DNA from: Parasulfuritortus sp037439465
Lineage (GTDB): Bacteria; Pseudomonadota; Gammaproteobacteria; Burkholderiales; Thiobacillaceae
NCBI GenBank assembly: GCA_037439465.1
Contig: JBBIVX010000009.1
Span: 28,986-92,985, forward strand
Direction of reading: 5' to 3'
Length of the DNA stretch: 64,000 nt
Below are positions 32,178 to 40,155 of this stretch, one piece after another. Made by a program: the position numbers and the translations under genes. Each line of letters opens with the position of its first letter. Positions within the stretch are counted from its first letter, which is position 1. The notes under the pieces were generated by a model, which made no database searches, was not told the origin of the DNA, and saw only the letters and a list, made by a program, of their open reading frames with translations.

Positions 32178-32862
32178 CGGCGAAGGTCCAAGGTCCTGGC
32201 ACGCCCGGCAAGTTTACCAATATCGCCAGCCACGCTCGAAACTGTCGCGCGGCAATGGGCCGCGCCCCAAGGGAGGCGAGATGCTTGGTCTCCATCTGGC
32301 AATCGATGAGACCGAAATCCCAACGTCTCAGTTGCCAGACGAGGTGGGCAAGGGCGATCTTGGAGGCATCGCTGACCCGGCTGAACATCGATTCGCCGTA
32401 GAACACCCGGCCGATAGCCACGCCATAAAGTCCACCGACCAGATCGCCGCCGATCCAGGTTTCCACCGAATGAGCCTGGCCGAGTTCATGCAGCCGCCGG
32501 TAGGCCGCTCGCATTTCCGCCGATATCCAGGTACCGGACTGGCCCACACGCGGCTCGGCGCAGGCCCGCGTCACGGCATCGAAGTCGCTATCGACACGGA
32601 CTTGGTAATCCGGCCGGCGCAGCCGTTTGGCCAGCGAGCGGGAAAGCCGGAATTCAGGGGGAAACAGCACCATGCGCGGGTCCGGCGACCACCAGAGTAT
32701 GGGCTCACCGGGGCTGTACCAGGGGAAGATGCCGAGGCGGTAAGCGGCCAAGAGCCGCGCCGGCGACAAGTCAGCGCCCGCCGCCAAAAGACCATTGGGC
32801 TCCGCCAGGGCGAGCTCGGGCGGCGGAAAGGAATCGTTGCGCGATAGCCAGGGAATCGTCAT
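32110..32862 (-). CDS. aat: Leucyl/phenylalanyl-tRNA-protein transferase
   Basis: The 250-residue Aat adds Leu or Phe to N-terminal Lys/Arg in the bacterial N-end rule pathway. Signatures: PNGLLAAGADLSPARLLAAY, GIFPWYSPGEPILWWSPDPR, GTWISAEMRAAY and GGLYGVAIGRVFYGESMFS. ATG 32862 is the family-typical start; TAAAAT lies 7 nt upstream and no ribosome site is present, so the mRNA may be leaderless. It is divergent from ccoI with only 33 nt between starts. Confidence 0.94.
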   Translation of the reverse strand: MTIPWLSRNDSFPPPELALAEPNGLLAAGADLSPARLLAAYRLGIFPWYSPGEPILWWSPDPRMVLFPPEFRLSRSLAKRLRRPDYQVRVDSDFDAVTRACAEPRVGQSGTWISAEMRAAYRRLHELGQAHSVETWIGGDLVGGLYGVAIGRVFYGESMFSRVSDASKIALAHLVWQLRRWDFGLIDCQMETKHLASLGARPIAARQFRAWLAILVNLPGVPGPWTFADDLNERATSAAPVVLPDGALSV

Positions 32863-32869
32863 GCCGGCG

Positions 32870-32886
32870 ATTTTACGGGATAGAAT
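32870..32886. promoter_or_regulatory. Back-to-back -10-like boxes between aat and ccoI
   Basis: On the minus strand TAAAAT (32870-32875) ends 7 nt before aat. On the plus strand TAGAAT (32881-32886) ends 9 nt before ccoI. The 33-nt divergent gap leaves no room for conventional leaders, so both mRNAs would be leaderless or nearly so. Confidence 0.35.
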
Positions 32887-32895
32887 CGCCCGACC

Positions 32896-35364
32896 ATGCC
32901 GGTTGTTACCTCCCCCACGCGCTGCTTTCACTGCGGCGAGCCCATTCCCCCCGGTACGGACTACCCGGTCCGTTTTGCCAATACGGTCAGACCCGCCTGC
33001 TGCCGGGGTTGCCAGGCGGTGGCGCAGACCATCATCGACTCCGGCAATGCCGACTACTACCGCCTGCGCACCGATCTACCCAAGACCCCAGAAGCGGCAC
33101 TGGAAGAACTGCGCAAGCTCGAACTTTATGACCTGCCGGAAGTGCAGCAGAGTTTCGTCAAGGCCGAGGGCGTGGTACGCGAGGCCAACCTGATCCTCGA
33201 GGGCATAGTCTGCGCCGCCTGCGTCTGGCTCAATGAGCGACATCTCAGGCAATTGCCAGGGGTCATCGCGGCCGACATCAATTTTTCCACCCACCGCGCC
33301 CGCGTACGCTGGGATGACAGCCGCGTCCAGCTTTCGCAAATCCTGCAGGCGGTGCGCGAGATCGGTTACCTCGCCTATCCGTTCGACAGCGGCCGTCAGG
33401 AAGAAGTGTTCCGCAAGGAACGCAACGCCGCCATCCGCCGTCTCGCCATCGCCGGCCTCGGCATGATGCAGGTGATGATGTACGCCATCCCGGTCTATCT
33501 CGCCGAGGCCGGCACCATGGACGCGGACATCCAGGCACTGATGCGCTTTGCCAGTCTGCTGTTGACCACGCCGGTGGTGTTCTATTCCGCCTGGCCCTTT
33601 TTCCAGGGCGCCTGGCGCGATTTGAAGCTCCATCGTGTCGGCATGGATGTGCCGGTGGCGCTGGGCGTCGGCGCAGCCTATGCCGCCAGCGTTTACGGCA
33701 CATTTACCGGATCTGCCGACGTCTATTTCGACTCGGTGACCATGTTCGTTTTCTTTCTGCTCACCGGCCGTTTCCTGGAGATGAGCGCCCGCAAAAAATC
33801 TGCCGAGGCGGCCGAGACCCTGGTTAAACTCATTCCCGCCGCCGCTGAACGTCTGCCCGGCTGGCCGGCCCGGCGGGAGCCGGAGACCGTGGCGGCGGCG
33901 CGGCTCTGCCCCGGCGACCATGTCATCGTGGGGCCGGGCGAGAGCTTTCCGGCCGACGGTACGGTGGCGGAAGGCGAATCGAGCGTCGACGAATCGCTGC
34001 TCACGGGCGAATCCAACCCCATACACAAACGACCAGACAGCCCGGTCATCGGCGGCACCCTCAATCTGGCCAGCCCCTTGGTGGTGCGGGTGGAGAAGGT
34101 GGGTGCGGACACGGTGTTGTCAGGGATCGTCCGCCTGCTCGACCGGGCCCTGGCGGAAAAGCCGCGTCTGGCCTTGGCCGCCGACCGGGTCGCCTCCTGG
34201 TTCGTGCTGGCGCTGCTGGCCGTGGCAACCGCCGTCGCCGGCGTTTGGTATGTGCTGGACCCCGGCCGGGCCTTCTGGATCACCGTTTCGGTATTGGTGG
34301 TTTCCTGCCCGTGCGCCCTGGCCCTGGCCACGCCGGCGGCTTTGACCACCGCCCTTGGCCGCCTGACCCGTATGGGCCTTTTGTCGACGCGCGGCCACGC
34401 CCTGGAGACGCTGGCCCGCGCCACCGATTTTGTCTTCGACAAGACCGGCACCCTCACCACCGGCCAGTTCCGCCTGCTCGAGGTCCTGCTCCGGCGCGGT
34501 AGCCATGAGGCGGCGCTGGGGCTGGCCGCCGCCCTCGAACAAGGGTCCACGCACCCGATCGCCACCGCCCTGCGCGAGGCCGCCGGCACGACCCCGCACC
34601 AGGCCACCGAACTCGTCTACTCCGCCGGTCAGGGTATTGCCGGCATGATCGCCGGCCAACGTTACCGCCTCGGCAATCCGGCCTTCGTGGGCGCCGAGCC
34701 TGCCCTCGAGACCGCTGGCCTGACCGTGATCGGCCTGGCAGATGCGGACGGCGTCATTGCCTGGTTCGGACTGGGCGACGCGTTGCGGGATCAGGCCGGC
34801 GGCCTGATGACTGAGCTGAAGGCTCTGGGCGTGCGCCTGCACCTGTTCTCCGGTGACCGCCCGGATAACGTGCTCGCCCTGTCACGCCGGTTGGGAATCG
34901 AAGATGCGCGCGGCGGACTGCTGCCGCAGGACAAGCTGGCAGCCGTCAAGGCGCTGCAGGATGAGGGCGCCATCGTCGTCATGACCGGCGACGGGGTCAA
35001 CGACGCCCCCGTGTTGGCCCAAGCCCAGGTTTCGGTAGCCGTGGATCAAGGTGCCGAGGCGGCCCAGGCGGCCGCCGACATGATACTTCTGTCCAGCGAA
35101 CTCTCACGTTTGGCCGATGGCGTCCGTATCGCCCGCAAGACCCAAACGGTGATCCGGCAGAATCTGGCCTGGTCAGCCCTATACAACGCCATCGCCATTC
35201 CGGCCGCCGCCCTGGGCTACGTCACACCCTGGCTGGCGGGAATAGGCATGTCGCTATCCTCGTTGCTGGTGGTCCTGAACGCACTGCGGTTGTCGGGAAA
35301 GGGAGAGCAAAGAGCAGAAATAATCGCCTCTCGGCAACGCCAGCCCTTACACTCCGGCTACTGA
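32896..35364 (+). CDS. ccoI: CcoI/CopA2-type copper P-type ATPase for cbb3 oxidase assembly
   Basis: The 822-residue P1B-type ATPase starts with a cysteine-rich metal-binding segment (Cys10-x2-Cys13 and Cys36-x2-Cys39), then an HMA-like domain with CAAC near 104. Membrane helices carry the CPC ion motif (SCPCALALATPAAL, about 470), followed by phosphorylation Asp515 (FDKTGTLTTG) and the hinge GDGVNDAPVL near 700. It exports copper to the periplasm for insertion into CcoN. It lies before ccoS, but is separated from ccoN by cytochrome genes. Confidence 0.93.
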   Translation: MPVVTSPTRCFHCGEPIPPGTDYPVRFANTVRPACCRGCQAVAQTIIDSGNADYYRLRTDLPKTPEAALEELRKLELYDLPEVQQSFVKAEGVVREANLILEGIVCAACVWLNERHLRQLPGVIAADINFSTHRARVRWDDSRVQLSQILQAVREIGYLAYPFDSGRQEEVFRKERNAAIRRLAIAGLGMMQVMMYAIPVYLAEAGTMDADIQALMRFASLLLTTPVVFYSAWPFFQGAWRDLKLHRVGMDVPVALGVGAAYAASVYGTFTGSADVYFDSVTMFVFFLLTGRFLEMSARKKSAEAAETLVKLIPAAAERLPGWPARREPETVAAARLCPGDHVIVGPGESFPADGTVAEGESSVDESLLTGESNPIHKRPDSPVIGGTLNLASPLVVRVEKVGADTVLSGIVRLLDRALAEKPRLALAADRVASWFVLALLAVATAVAGVWYVLDPGRAFWITVSVLVVSCPCALALATPAALTTALGRLTRMGLLSTRGHALETLARATDFVFDKTGTLTTGQFRLLEVLLRRGSHEAALGLAAALEQGSTHPIATALREAAGTTPHQATELVYSAGQGIAGMIAGQRYRLGNPAFVGAEPALETAGLTVIGLADADGVIAWFGLGDALRDQAGGLMTELKALGVRLHLFSGDRPDNVLALSRRLGIEDARGGLLPQDKLAAVKALQDEGAIVVMTGDGVNDAPVLAQAQVSVAVDQGAEAAQAAADMILLSSELSRLADGVRIARKTQTVIRQNLAWSALYNAIAIPAAALGYVTPWLAGIGMSLSSLLVVLNALRLSGKGEQRAEIIASRQRQPLHSGY

Positions 35365-35387
35365 TCTCTCATCGCCAATCTTCACCG

Positions 35388-35594
35388 ATGGACATCCTCT
35401 ATCTCTTGATCCCGGTCAGCCTGGTCATCGTTGCCGTCATCACACTCATTCTGCTCTGGGCGGTGAAGAGCGGGCAATTCGAGGATATGGAAGGGCCCGC
35501 CCACCGCATTCTGATGGATGACGAACTACCCCCGCCGCCAGCCGATGCCGGCGGGGCACCACAGGCCGGCAAGAAACCCGCAGCAAGAAAATGA
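35388..35594 (+). CDS. ccoS: CcoS, small cbb3 oxidase maturation protein
   Basis: The 68-residue protein has one N-terminal membrane helix (DILYLLIPVSLVIVAVITLILLW, about 2-24), the conserved WAVKSGQFEDMEGPAHRIL segment and a Pro/Ala/Lys tail. CcoS is needed for cofactor insertion into the cbb3 core. It begins 24 nt after ccoI. The next 220 nt (35595-35815) hold no gene I can support. Confidence 0.93.
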   Translation: MDILYLLIPVSLVIVAVITLILLWAVKSGQFEDMEGPAHRILMDDELPPPPADAGGAPQAGKKPAARK

Positions 35595-35815
35595 GGCCAG
35601 CCTGCCCTTTAGGACATGGGAAGCTGGCGCATGTAGGCCCGCAGGGCACCTAATGGACAACACGGGATATATACAATGCCTCGCAATACAATAACTGGCT
35701 TGCAGGATGGGGCAGGGGCGTCTAGATTGCACAACGGAGGCCGCCATGGGCGGTTCAGGGCGCCAACGATGAGGGCAACGATGACGAGCGCGGAGCACGA
35801 TGAAGGCGGGTCGGC

Positions 35816-36154
35816 ATGTCCACCCCTTTGTCGCAGGCGATGAAAGGGGCGATATCTATTGCCGCGCTGCTGCTCTGTGTTCCGGCATCGTTCATCGGTA
35901 CGGCGCGGATGCTCCTGGCCGATGATAGCGATTGGCGGCAAGAGTTTTCCGAACTGTGCGGTAAGACCGACATGGCCATGACCCTGCCGCCGGAGGCGCT
36001 GGAGACTCTCAGCAAACAGTCTGACACGCTAATCGATAAAATCCGGCTAAGCAACGATGCCAAGGCTGGGCTGTATATCCACCGGCTGGAGAAATGCCGG
36101 GACTTTTACCGGTTTATGCTTGACTCAATTAAAGAGAAAAGGATCGTAAAATGA
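35816..36154 (+). CDS. Small exported or membrane-anchored protein preceding multiheme cytochromes
   Basis: The 112-residue protein of unknown family has a hydrophobic N-terminus (ISIAALLLCVPASFIGTA) that looks like a signal or anchor, then a charged helical domain with two cysteines (ELCGKT and EKCRDF). The stop overlaps the first multiheme cytochrome start (ATGA at 36151), implying coupled translation and a joint periplasmic role. ATG 35840 (MKGAISIA) is an alternative start. Codon use is less GC-biased than in the flanking cco genes. Confidence 0.7.
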   Translation: MSTPLSQAMKGAISIAALLLCVPASFIGTARMLLADDSDWRQEFSELCGKTDMAMTLPPEALETLSKQSDTLIDKIRLSNDAKAGLYIHRLEKCRDFYRFMLDSIKEKRIVK

Positions 36155-36939
36155 GCAAAAACATACTGCTTGCAGCCATTCTATTGGTCATGTCCGCGGT
36201 ATTCGCCACCGCCCAATCCGCCGGCATGTTGAAGAAGAAAGTGCCGCGTGGCGAATATGGCAATGTGATCATCAATAATTTTTCAGAAAAGAAAAATATC
36301 GCTCCAGTGGTATTCAACCATTGGCTGCACAGGGCAAAGTACACCTGCAGGCTATGTCACATAGACATCGGTTTCGCCATGCAGGCCGGCGGCACGAAAA
36401 TGACCGAGGCCGACAACAACAAGGGGCTATATTGTGGCGCCTGCCATAATGGCAAGGAGGCGTTCGCGGCTGAAGAAAAGAAACTCGCCGGACTCGTGGT
36501 CAGGCCAGAATGCGACCGCTGCCATTCCTATGGCAAGAAGGTCGATTTCCATATCGATTTTTCACAATTCACCGAAGATTTTCCGAAATCGCGTTTCGGC
36601 AATGGTGTGGACTGGATTTCCGCAGAAAAACAGGGCTTCGTGAAGGTCAAGGATTATCTCGAAGGGTTTTCCATAAAGGGAAAATCTTTGTCTTACGCGG
36701 GCGAGACCGAGCTCAAGGCACAGGCTGAAGGAATGCCGGACATTATTTTCTCCCATAAGAAACATGCCGTCTGGAATGGCTGCGAGCTTTGCCACCCCGA
36801 TGTCTTTGGTGTCAAGAAGGGGGCTACTAAATATTCGATGCAGGAGATATTCGAAGGCAAATATTGTGGGGTCTGCCATGGCAAGGTGGCCTTCCCCAGC
36901 CTTGATTGCAAGCTTTGCCACAGCAAGGAGGTGATGTGA
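36151..36939 (+). CDS. Hexaheme c7-type cytochrome (two triheme domains), copy 1
   Basis: The 262-residue exported protein has a signal peptide (residues 4-22) and six heme motifs: CRLCH, CGACH, CDRCH, CELCH, CGVCH and CKLCH. They fall into two triheme blocks, each opening with a conserved His region (FNHWLHRAKYTC, then IFSHKKHAVWNGC), the plan of c(7)-type triheme cytochromes known mostly from metal- and sulfur-metabolising deltaproteobacteria. It is probably a periplasmic electron relay. Base composition is visibly lower in GC than the neighbours. A second copy overlaps its end. Confidence 0.88.
   Translation: MSKNILLAAILLVMSAVFATAQSAGMLKKKVPRGEYGNVIINNFSEKKNIAPVVFNHWLHRAKYTCRLCHIDIGFAMQAGGTKMTEADNNKGLYCGACHNGKEAFAAEEKKLAGLVVRPECDRCHSYGKKVDFHIDFSQFTEDFPKSRFGNGVDWISAEKQGFVKVKDYLEGFSIKGKSLSYAGETELKAQAEGMPDIIFSHKKHAVWNGCELCHPDVFGVKKGATKYSMQEIFEGKYCGVCHGKVAFPSLDCKLCHSKEVM
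36925..36935 (+). promoter_or_regulatory. Full-length Shine-Dalgarno for the second hexaheme cytochrome
   Basis: AAGGAGGTGAT complements the whole 16S rRNA 3' tail and runs directly into the GTG start at 36936, inside the last codons of copy 1. It decides for the GTG start, since the in-frame ATG 36934 of copy 1 is followed at once by TGA. Confidence 0.6.
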
Positions 36940-37679
36940 CCGCCGATTTCATTCTCAGGTCGGCGCTGCTCGGGCTGCTTGTGTCCACCCAAGCCTTGGC
37001 ACAATGGCAGCTCCCACCTCTGCCGGAGCCGGAGTTGTATGGCAACATACTGATAAACAGGACGTCCACTAAAAATGGGGTGCTGCCGGCTACCTTCTCG
37101 CACTGGAGCCACCGCAGCAAATATACCTGTCGGGTCTGCCATCTCGAACTTGAATTCAATATGGCGTTGAATTCAACGCCTATCACAGAGAATAAAAACA
37201 AAAAAGGGCAATACTGCGGCGCCTGCCATAACGACAAGATCGCTTTTGGGCATAACAGCAAGCATTGCGGCAAATGCCACAACGGCAATATCCGCTATGG
37301 CATCGAGAATGCCGACAAGTTGGCCGATTTCCCGGAGACCCCGTTTGGTAACAGGATCGATTGGGTAAAGGCCATGAACACCGGCTTGATCAAGCCGGCC
37401 AATTATCTCAATGAACAATACGAGGCCGTTACTTTCAAAAAGAATCTGATATTGGAATCGGAATGGTCAATGACGCCGGATGCAATATTCCCGCACGATG
37501 TTCATGAGAGCTGGCTGGACTGCTCCAACTGCCACCCAGAAATCTTCAACATCAAGAAGAAAACCACCAAACACTTCGCCATGTCATACATCCTGGACAA
37601 CAAGTTCTGTGGCGTCTGTCATGGCAAGGTGGCCTTCCCCATTGATGATTGCAAAAGGTGCCACCCAAAAAAGAAATAG
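36936..37679 (+). CDS. Hexaheme c7-type cytochrome (two triheme domains), copy 2
   Basis: The 247-residue tandem paralogue starts at GTG 36936 and has a signal peptide ending near TQALA-QWQ. Six heme motifs: CRVCH, CGACH, CGKCH, CSNCH, CGVCH and CKRCH, again as two triheme blocks with FSHWSHRSKYTC and IFPHDVHESWLDC openings. It shares with copy 1 the block ending FCGVCHGKVAFP. Translation is coupled to copy 1 by overlapping stop and start. The C-terminus is lysine-rich (HPKKK). Confidence 0.87.
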   Translation: MTADFILRSALLGLLVSTQALAQWQLPPLPEPELYGNILINRTSTKNGVLPATFSHWSHRSKYTCRVCHLELEFNMALNSTPITENKNKKGQYCGACHNDKIAFGHNSKHCGKCHNGNIRYGIENADKLADFPETPFGNRIDWVKAMNTGLIKPANYLNEQYEAVTFKKNLILESEWSMTPDAIFPHDVHESWLDCSNCHPEIFNIKKKTTKHFAMSYILDNKFCGVCHGKVAFPIDDCKRCHPKKK

Positions 37680-37797
37680 CGGCCGCGACAATGGAAACGG
37701 ATGGCGGGCGGCAACCTTTCTCCTCATCCCCTATCCTGAGCAATTGATATTTAATCATTATTTATCAAAAACATACATAAAATAACCGCAGCCCCCG

Positions 37798-37826
37798 TTG
37801 ACAATAGCCGACGTATTTATTAGGAT
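37798..37826 (+). promoter_or_regulatory. Promoter candidate for ccoNOQP
   Basis: A perfect -35 TTGACA (37798-37803), a 17-nt spacer and TAGGAT (37821-37826, 4 of 6). The predicted start is near 37833, with a leader of about 53 nt and a GAAGGAG ribosome site. It lies in an AT-rich gap (37680-37885) after the cytochromes, so ccoN need not depend on upstream transcription. Confidence 0.55.
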
Positions 37827-37885
37827 TCGAATGTCGATTTTCGACGCCCATAAGAGCAACCCAATCACCTGCGAAGGAGACCCGT

Positions 37886-39319
37886 ATGGAAGCCACATAC
37901 AATTATAAGGTCGTCCGACAATTTGCCATCATGACCGTTGTCTGGGGCATCGTCGGTATGTTGGTCGGCGTTCTGATCGCCGCGCAACTCATCTGGCCAG
38001 AAATCACCCTCAACCTGCCCTGGCTGTCGTATGGCCGACTGCGGCCGCTGCATACCAATGCGGTCATCTTCGCCTTCGGCGGCTGCGCGCTGTTCGCCAC
38101 CTCACTGTATATCGTGCAGCGCACCTGCCAGACCCGACTGCTTTCCGACGGCTTGGCGACGTTTGTGTTCTGGGGCTGGCAGTTGATCATCCTCTGCGCC
38201 GCCGTCAGCTTCGTCTTTGGCGTCACCAGCGGCAAGGAATATGCCGAGCTGGAATGGCCGATCGACCTGCTCATCACCGTCGTCTGGGTCGCTTACGCCG
38301 TCCTCTTCTTCGGCACAGTGATGAAGCGCAAAACCAGCCACATCTATGTTTCCAACTGGTTCTTCGGCGCCTACATCCTCACCATTGCCCTGCTGCACCT
38401 GGTGAACAGCGCCGAATTGCCCTGGCTGTTGAACGGAGGCACCTGGTACAAATCCTACTCGGCCTATGCCGGCGTTCAGGACGCCATGGTGCAGTGGTGG
38501 TACGGCCACAACGCCGTCGGTTTCTACCTGACCGTCTCTTTCCTGGGGATGATGTATTATTTCATTCCCAAGCAGGCCGGCCGGCCGATCTTCTCCTACC
38601 GGTTATCCATCGTCCACTTCTGGGCGCTGAACTTCCTCTACATGTGGGCCGGGCCACATCACCTGCTCAACACCGCCCTGCCCGACTGGGTGCAGAGCCT
38701 GGGCATGATCTTCTCCCTGATGCTTATCGCCCCATCCTGGGGCGGCATGATCAACGGCATCATGACCCTGTCCGGCGCCTGGCATAAGCTCAGAACAGAT
38801 CCGATCCTGAAGTTCCTGATCACCTCCCTGTCCTTCTATGGCATGTCCACCTTCGAAGGACCAATGATGTCGGTGAAGACGGTAAACGCCTTGTCCCACT
38901 ACACTGAGTGGAACATTGCCCACGTCCATTCCGGTGCCCTCGGCTGGGTCGCGATGGTCTCGATCGGGTCGCTCTACTATCTGATACCGCGTCTGTTCGG
39001 CCGTGAGGAAATGTGGAGTACGCGCCTGATCAACGTGCACTTCTGGTGGTCCACCATCGGTGTCGTGCTGTACATCGCCGCCATGTGGGTGGCCGGTGTC
39101 GCCCAAGGCCTGATGTGGCGCGCCACCAACGCCGACGGTACGCTGACCTACAGCTTCATCCAGTCGGTGAATGCCATGTATCCCTTCTATACCATCCGTC
39201 TGGTAGGCGGCACCATGTTCTTCGCGGGCATGCTGCTGATGGCTTACAACGTGTGGAAGACCGTCGCCGCCGGCAAGGCCGTCAACGACGCCCGCATCCC
39301 TGAAGCCGTTCACGCCTGA
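37886..39319 (+). CDS. ccoN: cbb3-type cytochrome c oxidase subunit I
   Basis: The 477-residue CcoN is the catalytic membrane subunit with about 12 helices, reducing O2 with high affinity at the b3-CuB centre. Visible landmarks: LRPLHTNAVIFAFGG (low-spin heme ligand His), WWYGHNAVGFYLT (CuB His and crosslinked Tyr region) and the later HVHSGALGW (heme ligands). The length is normal. First gene of ccoNOQP, with its own promoter candidate. It accepts electrons from sulfur oxidation through quinol, bc1 and cytochrome c. Confidence 0.97.
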   Translation: MEATYNYKVVRQFAIMTVVWGIVGMLVGVLIAAQLIWPEITLNLPWLSYGRLRPLHTNAVIFAFGGCALFATSLYIVQRTCQTRLLSDGLATFVFWGWQLIILCAAVSFVFGVTSGKEYAELEWPIDLLITVVWVAYAVLFFGTVMKRKTSHIYVSNWFFGAYILTIALLHLVNSAELPWLLNGGTWYKSYSAYAGVQDAMVQWWYGHNAVGFYLTVSFLGMMYYFIPKQAGRPIFSYRLSIVHFWALNFLYMWAGPHHLLNTALPDWVQSLGMIFSLMLIAPSWGGMINGIMTLSGAWHKLRTDPILKFLITSLSFYGMSTFEGPMMSVKTVNALSHYTEWNIAHVHSGALGWVAMVSIGSLYYLIPRLFGREEMWSTRLINVHFWWSTIGVVLYIAAMWVAGVAQGLMWRATNADGTLTYSFIQSVNAMYPFYTIRLVGGTMFFAGMLLMAYNVWKTVAAGKAVNDARIPEAVHA

Positions 39320-39339
39320 TCCGACAGAGGAGACTAGAC

Positions 39340-39951
39340 ATGTTTTCCCATAAACTCATCGAGAAAAACATCGGTCTGATCATCGTCCTGACCTTCATCG
39401 TCGTCAGTATCGGCGGTCTGGTTCAGATCGTGCCCCTGTTCTTCCAAAAATCCACCATGCAGGCGGTAGATGGACTGAAGCCATACACCGCCCTGGAATT
39501 GACCGGACGGGACATATACATCCGGGAAGGCTGCTACAACTGCCATTCCCAGATGATCCGCCCCTTCCGCGCCGAGACCGAACGCTACGGCCACTTCTCG
39601 GTGGCCGGCGAGTTCGTCTACGACCGGCCATTTCAGTGGGGTTCCAAGCGCACCGGTCCCGATCTGCATCGTGTAGGCGGCCGTTATTCCGACAACTGGC
39701 ATTATGTGCACCTGATGAATCCTCGCGATGTGGTGCCGGAGTCCAATATGCCCGCCTACCCCTGGCTGGCAGACGCCCCCGCTGATGCCGCCAATGTGCA
39801 GGCCAAGATGAAAACCCTGAATCTGGTCGGCCACGGCTACACGGAAGATGAAATTGCGGCGGCGCCCGCCATGGTCGAGGGCAAGACAGAAATGGAGGCG
39901 CTGATCGCCTACCTCCAGGTTCTCGGTACCCACCCGCCCAAGGCCAACTGA
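39340..39951 (+). CDS. ccoO: cbb3-type cytochrome c oxidase subunit II (monoheme)
   Basis: The 203-residue CcoO has one N-terminal membrane anchor (LIIVLTFIVVSIGGLVQIVPLF) and a periplasmic domain with one c-heme motif in EGCYNCHSQMIRPF. The family segments RYGHFSVAGEFVYDRPFQWGSKRTGPDL and MPAYPWL are present. It is the electron entry between CcoP and CcoN. GAGGAG lies before the ATG, 21 nt after ccoN. Confidence 0.97.
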   Translation: MFSHKLIEKNIGLIIVLTFIVVSIGGLVQIVPLFFQKSTMQAVDGLKPYTALELTGRDIYIREGCYNCHSQMIRPFRAETERYGHFSVAGEFVYDRPFQWGSKRTGPDLHRVGGRYSDNWHYVHLMNPRDVVPESNMPAYPWLADAPADAANVQAKMKTLNLVGHGYTEDEIAAAPAMVEGKTEMEALIAYLQVLGTHPPKAN

Positions 39952-39969
39952 CTGACAGGCGCAACGATC

Positions 39970-40134
39970 ATGAACGCCGGCCTCGTCGGTACCATCGTCA
40001 CCGTGTTGTTCTTCCTGCTGTTCATCGGCATCGTCTGGTGGATCTACCACAAGGAGAACAAGCACAAGCACGAAGAGGCAGCCAACCTGCCCTTCGAGGA
40101 AGACGGCGATGGCCTCGGCGGTCGGCGCGTCTGA
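39970..40134 (+). CDS. ccoQ: cbb3-type oxidase subunit IV
   Basis: The 54-residue protein lies between ccoO and ccoP. One membrane helix (VGTIVTVLFFLLFIGIVWW, about 6-24) is followed by a Lys/His/Glu-rich cytoplasmic tail (YHKENKHKHEEA) and PFEEDGDG, the usual CcoQ pattern. It stabilises the oxidase complex. No strong ribosome site is visible, and it starts 18 nt after the ccoO stop. Confidence 0.9.
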   Translation: MNAGLVGTIVTVLFFLLFIGIVWWIYHKENKHKHEEAANLPFEEDGDGLGGRRV

Positions 40135-40155
40135 CCCCATCGTGAGGAGAATCAA

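Noticed and set aside
37744..37758. FNR box upstream of ccoN (TTGAT...ATCAT)
   Set aside because: The half-sites are separated by five and not four bases, the second is imperfect, and the position is about 80 nt upstream of the best promoter start, so it does not fit an activating FNR site.
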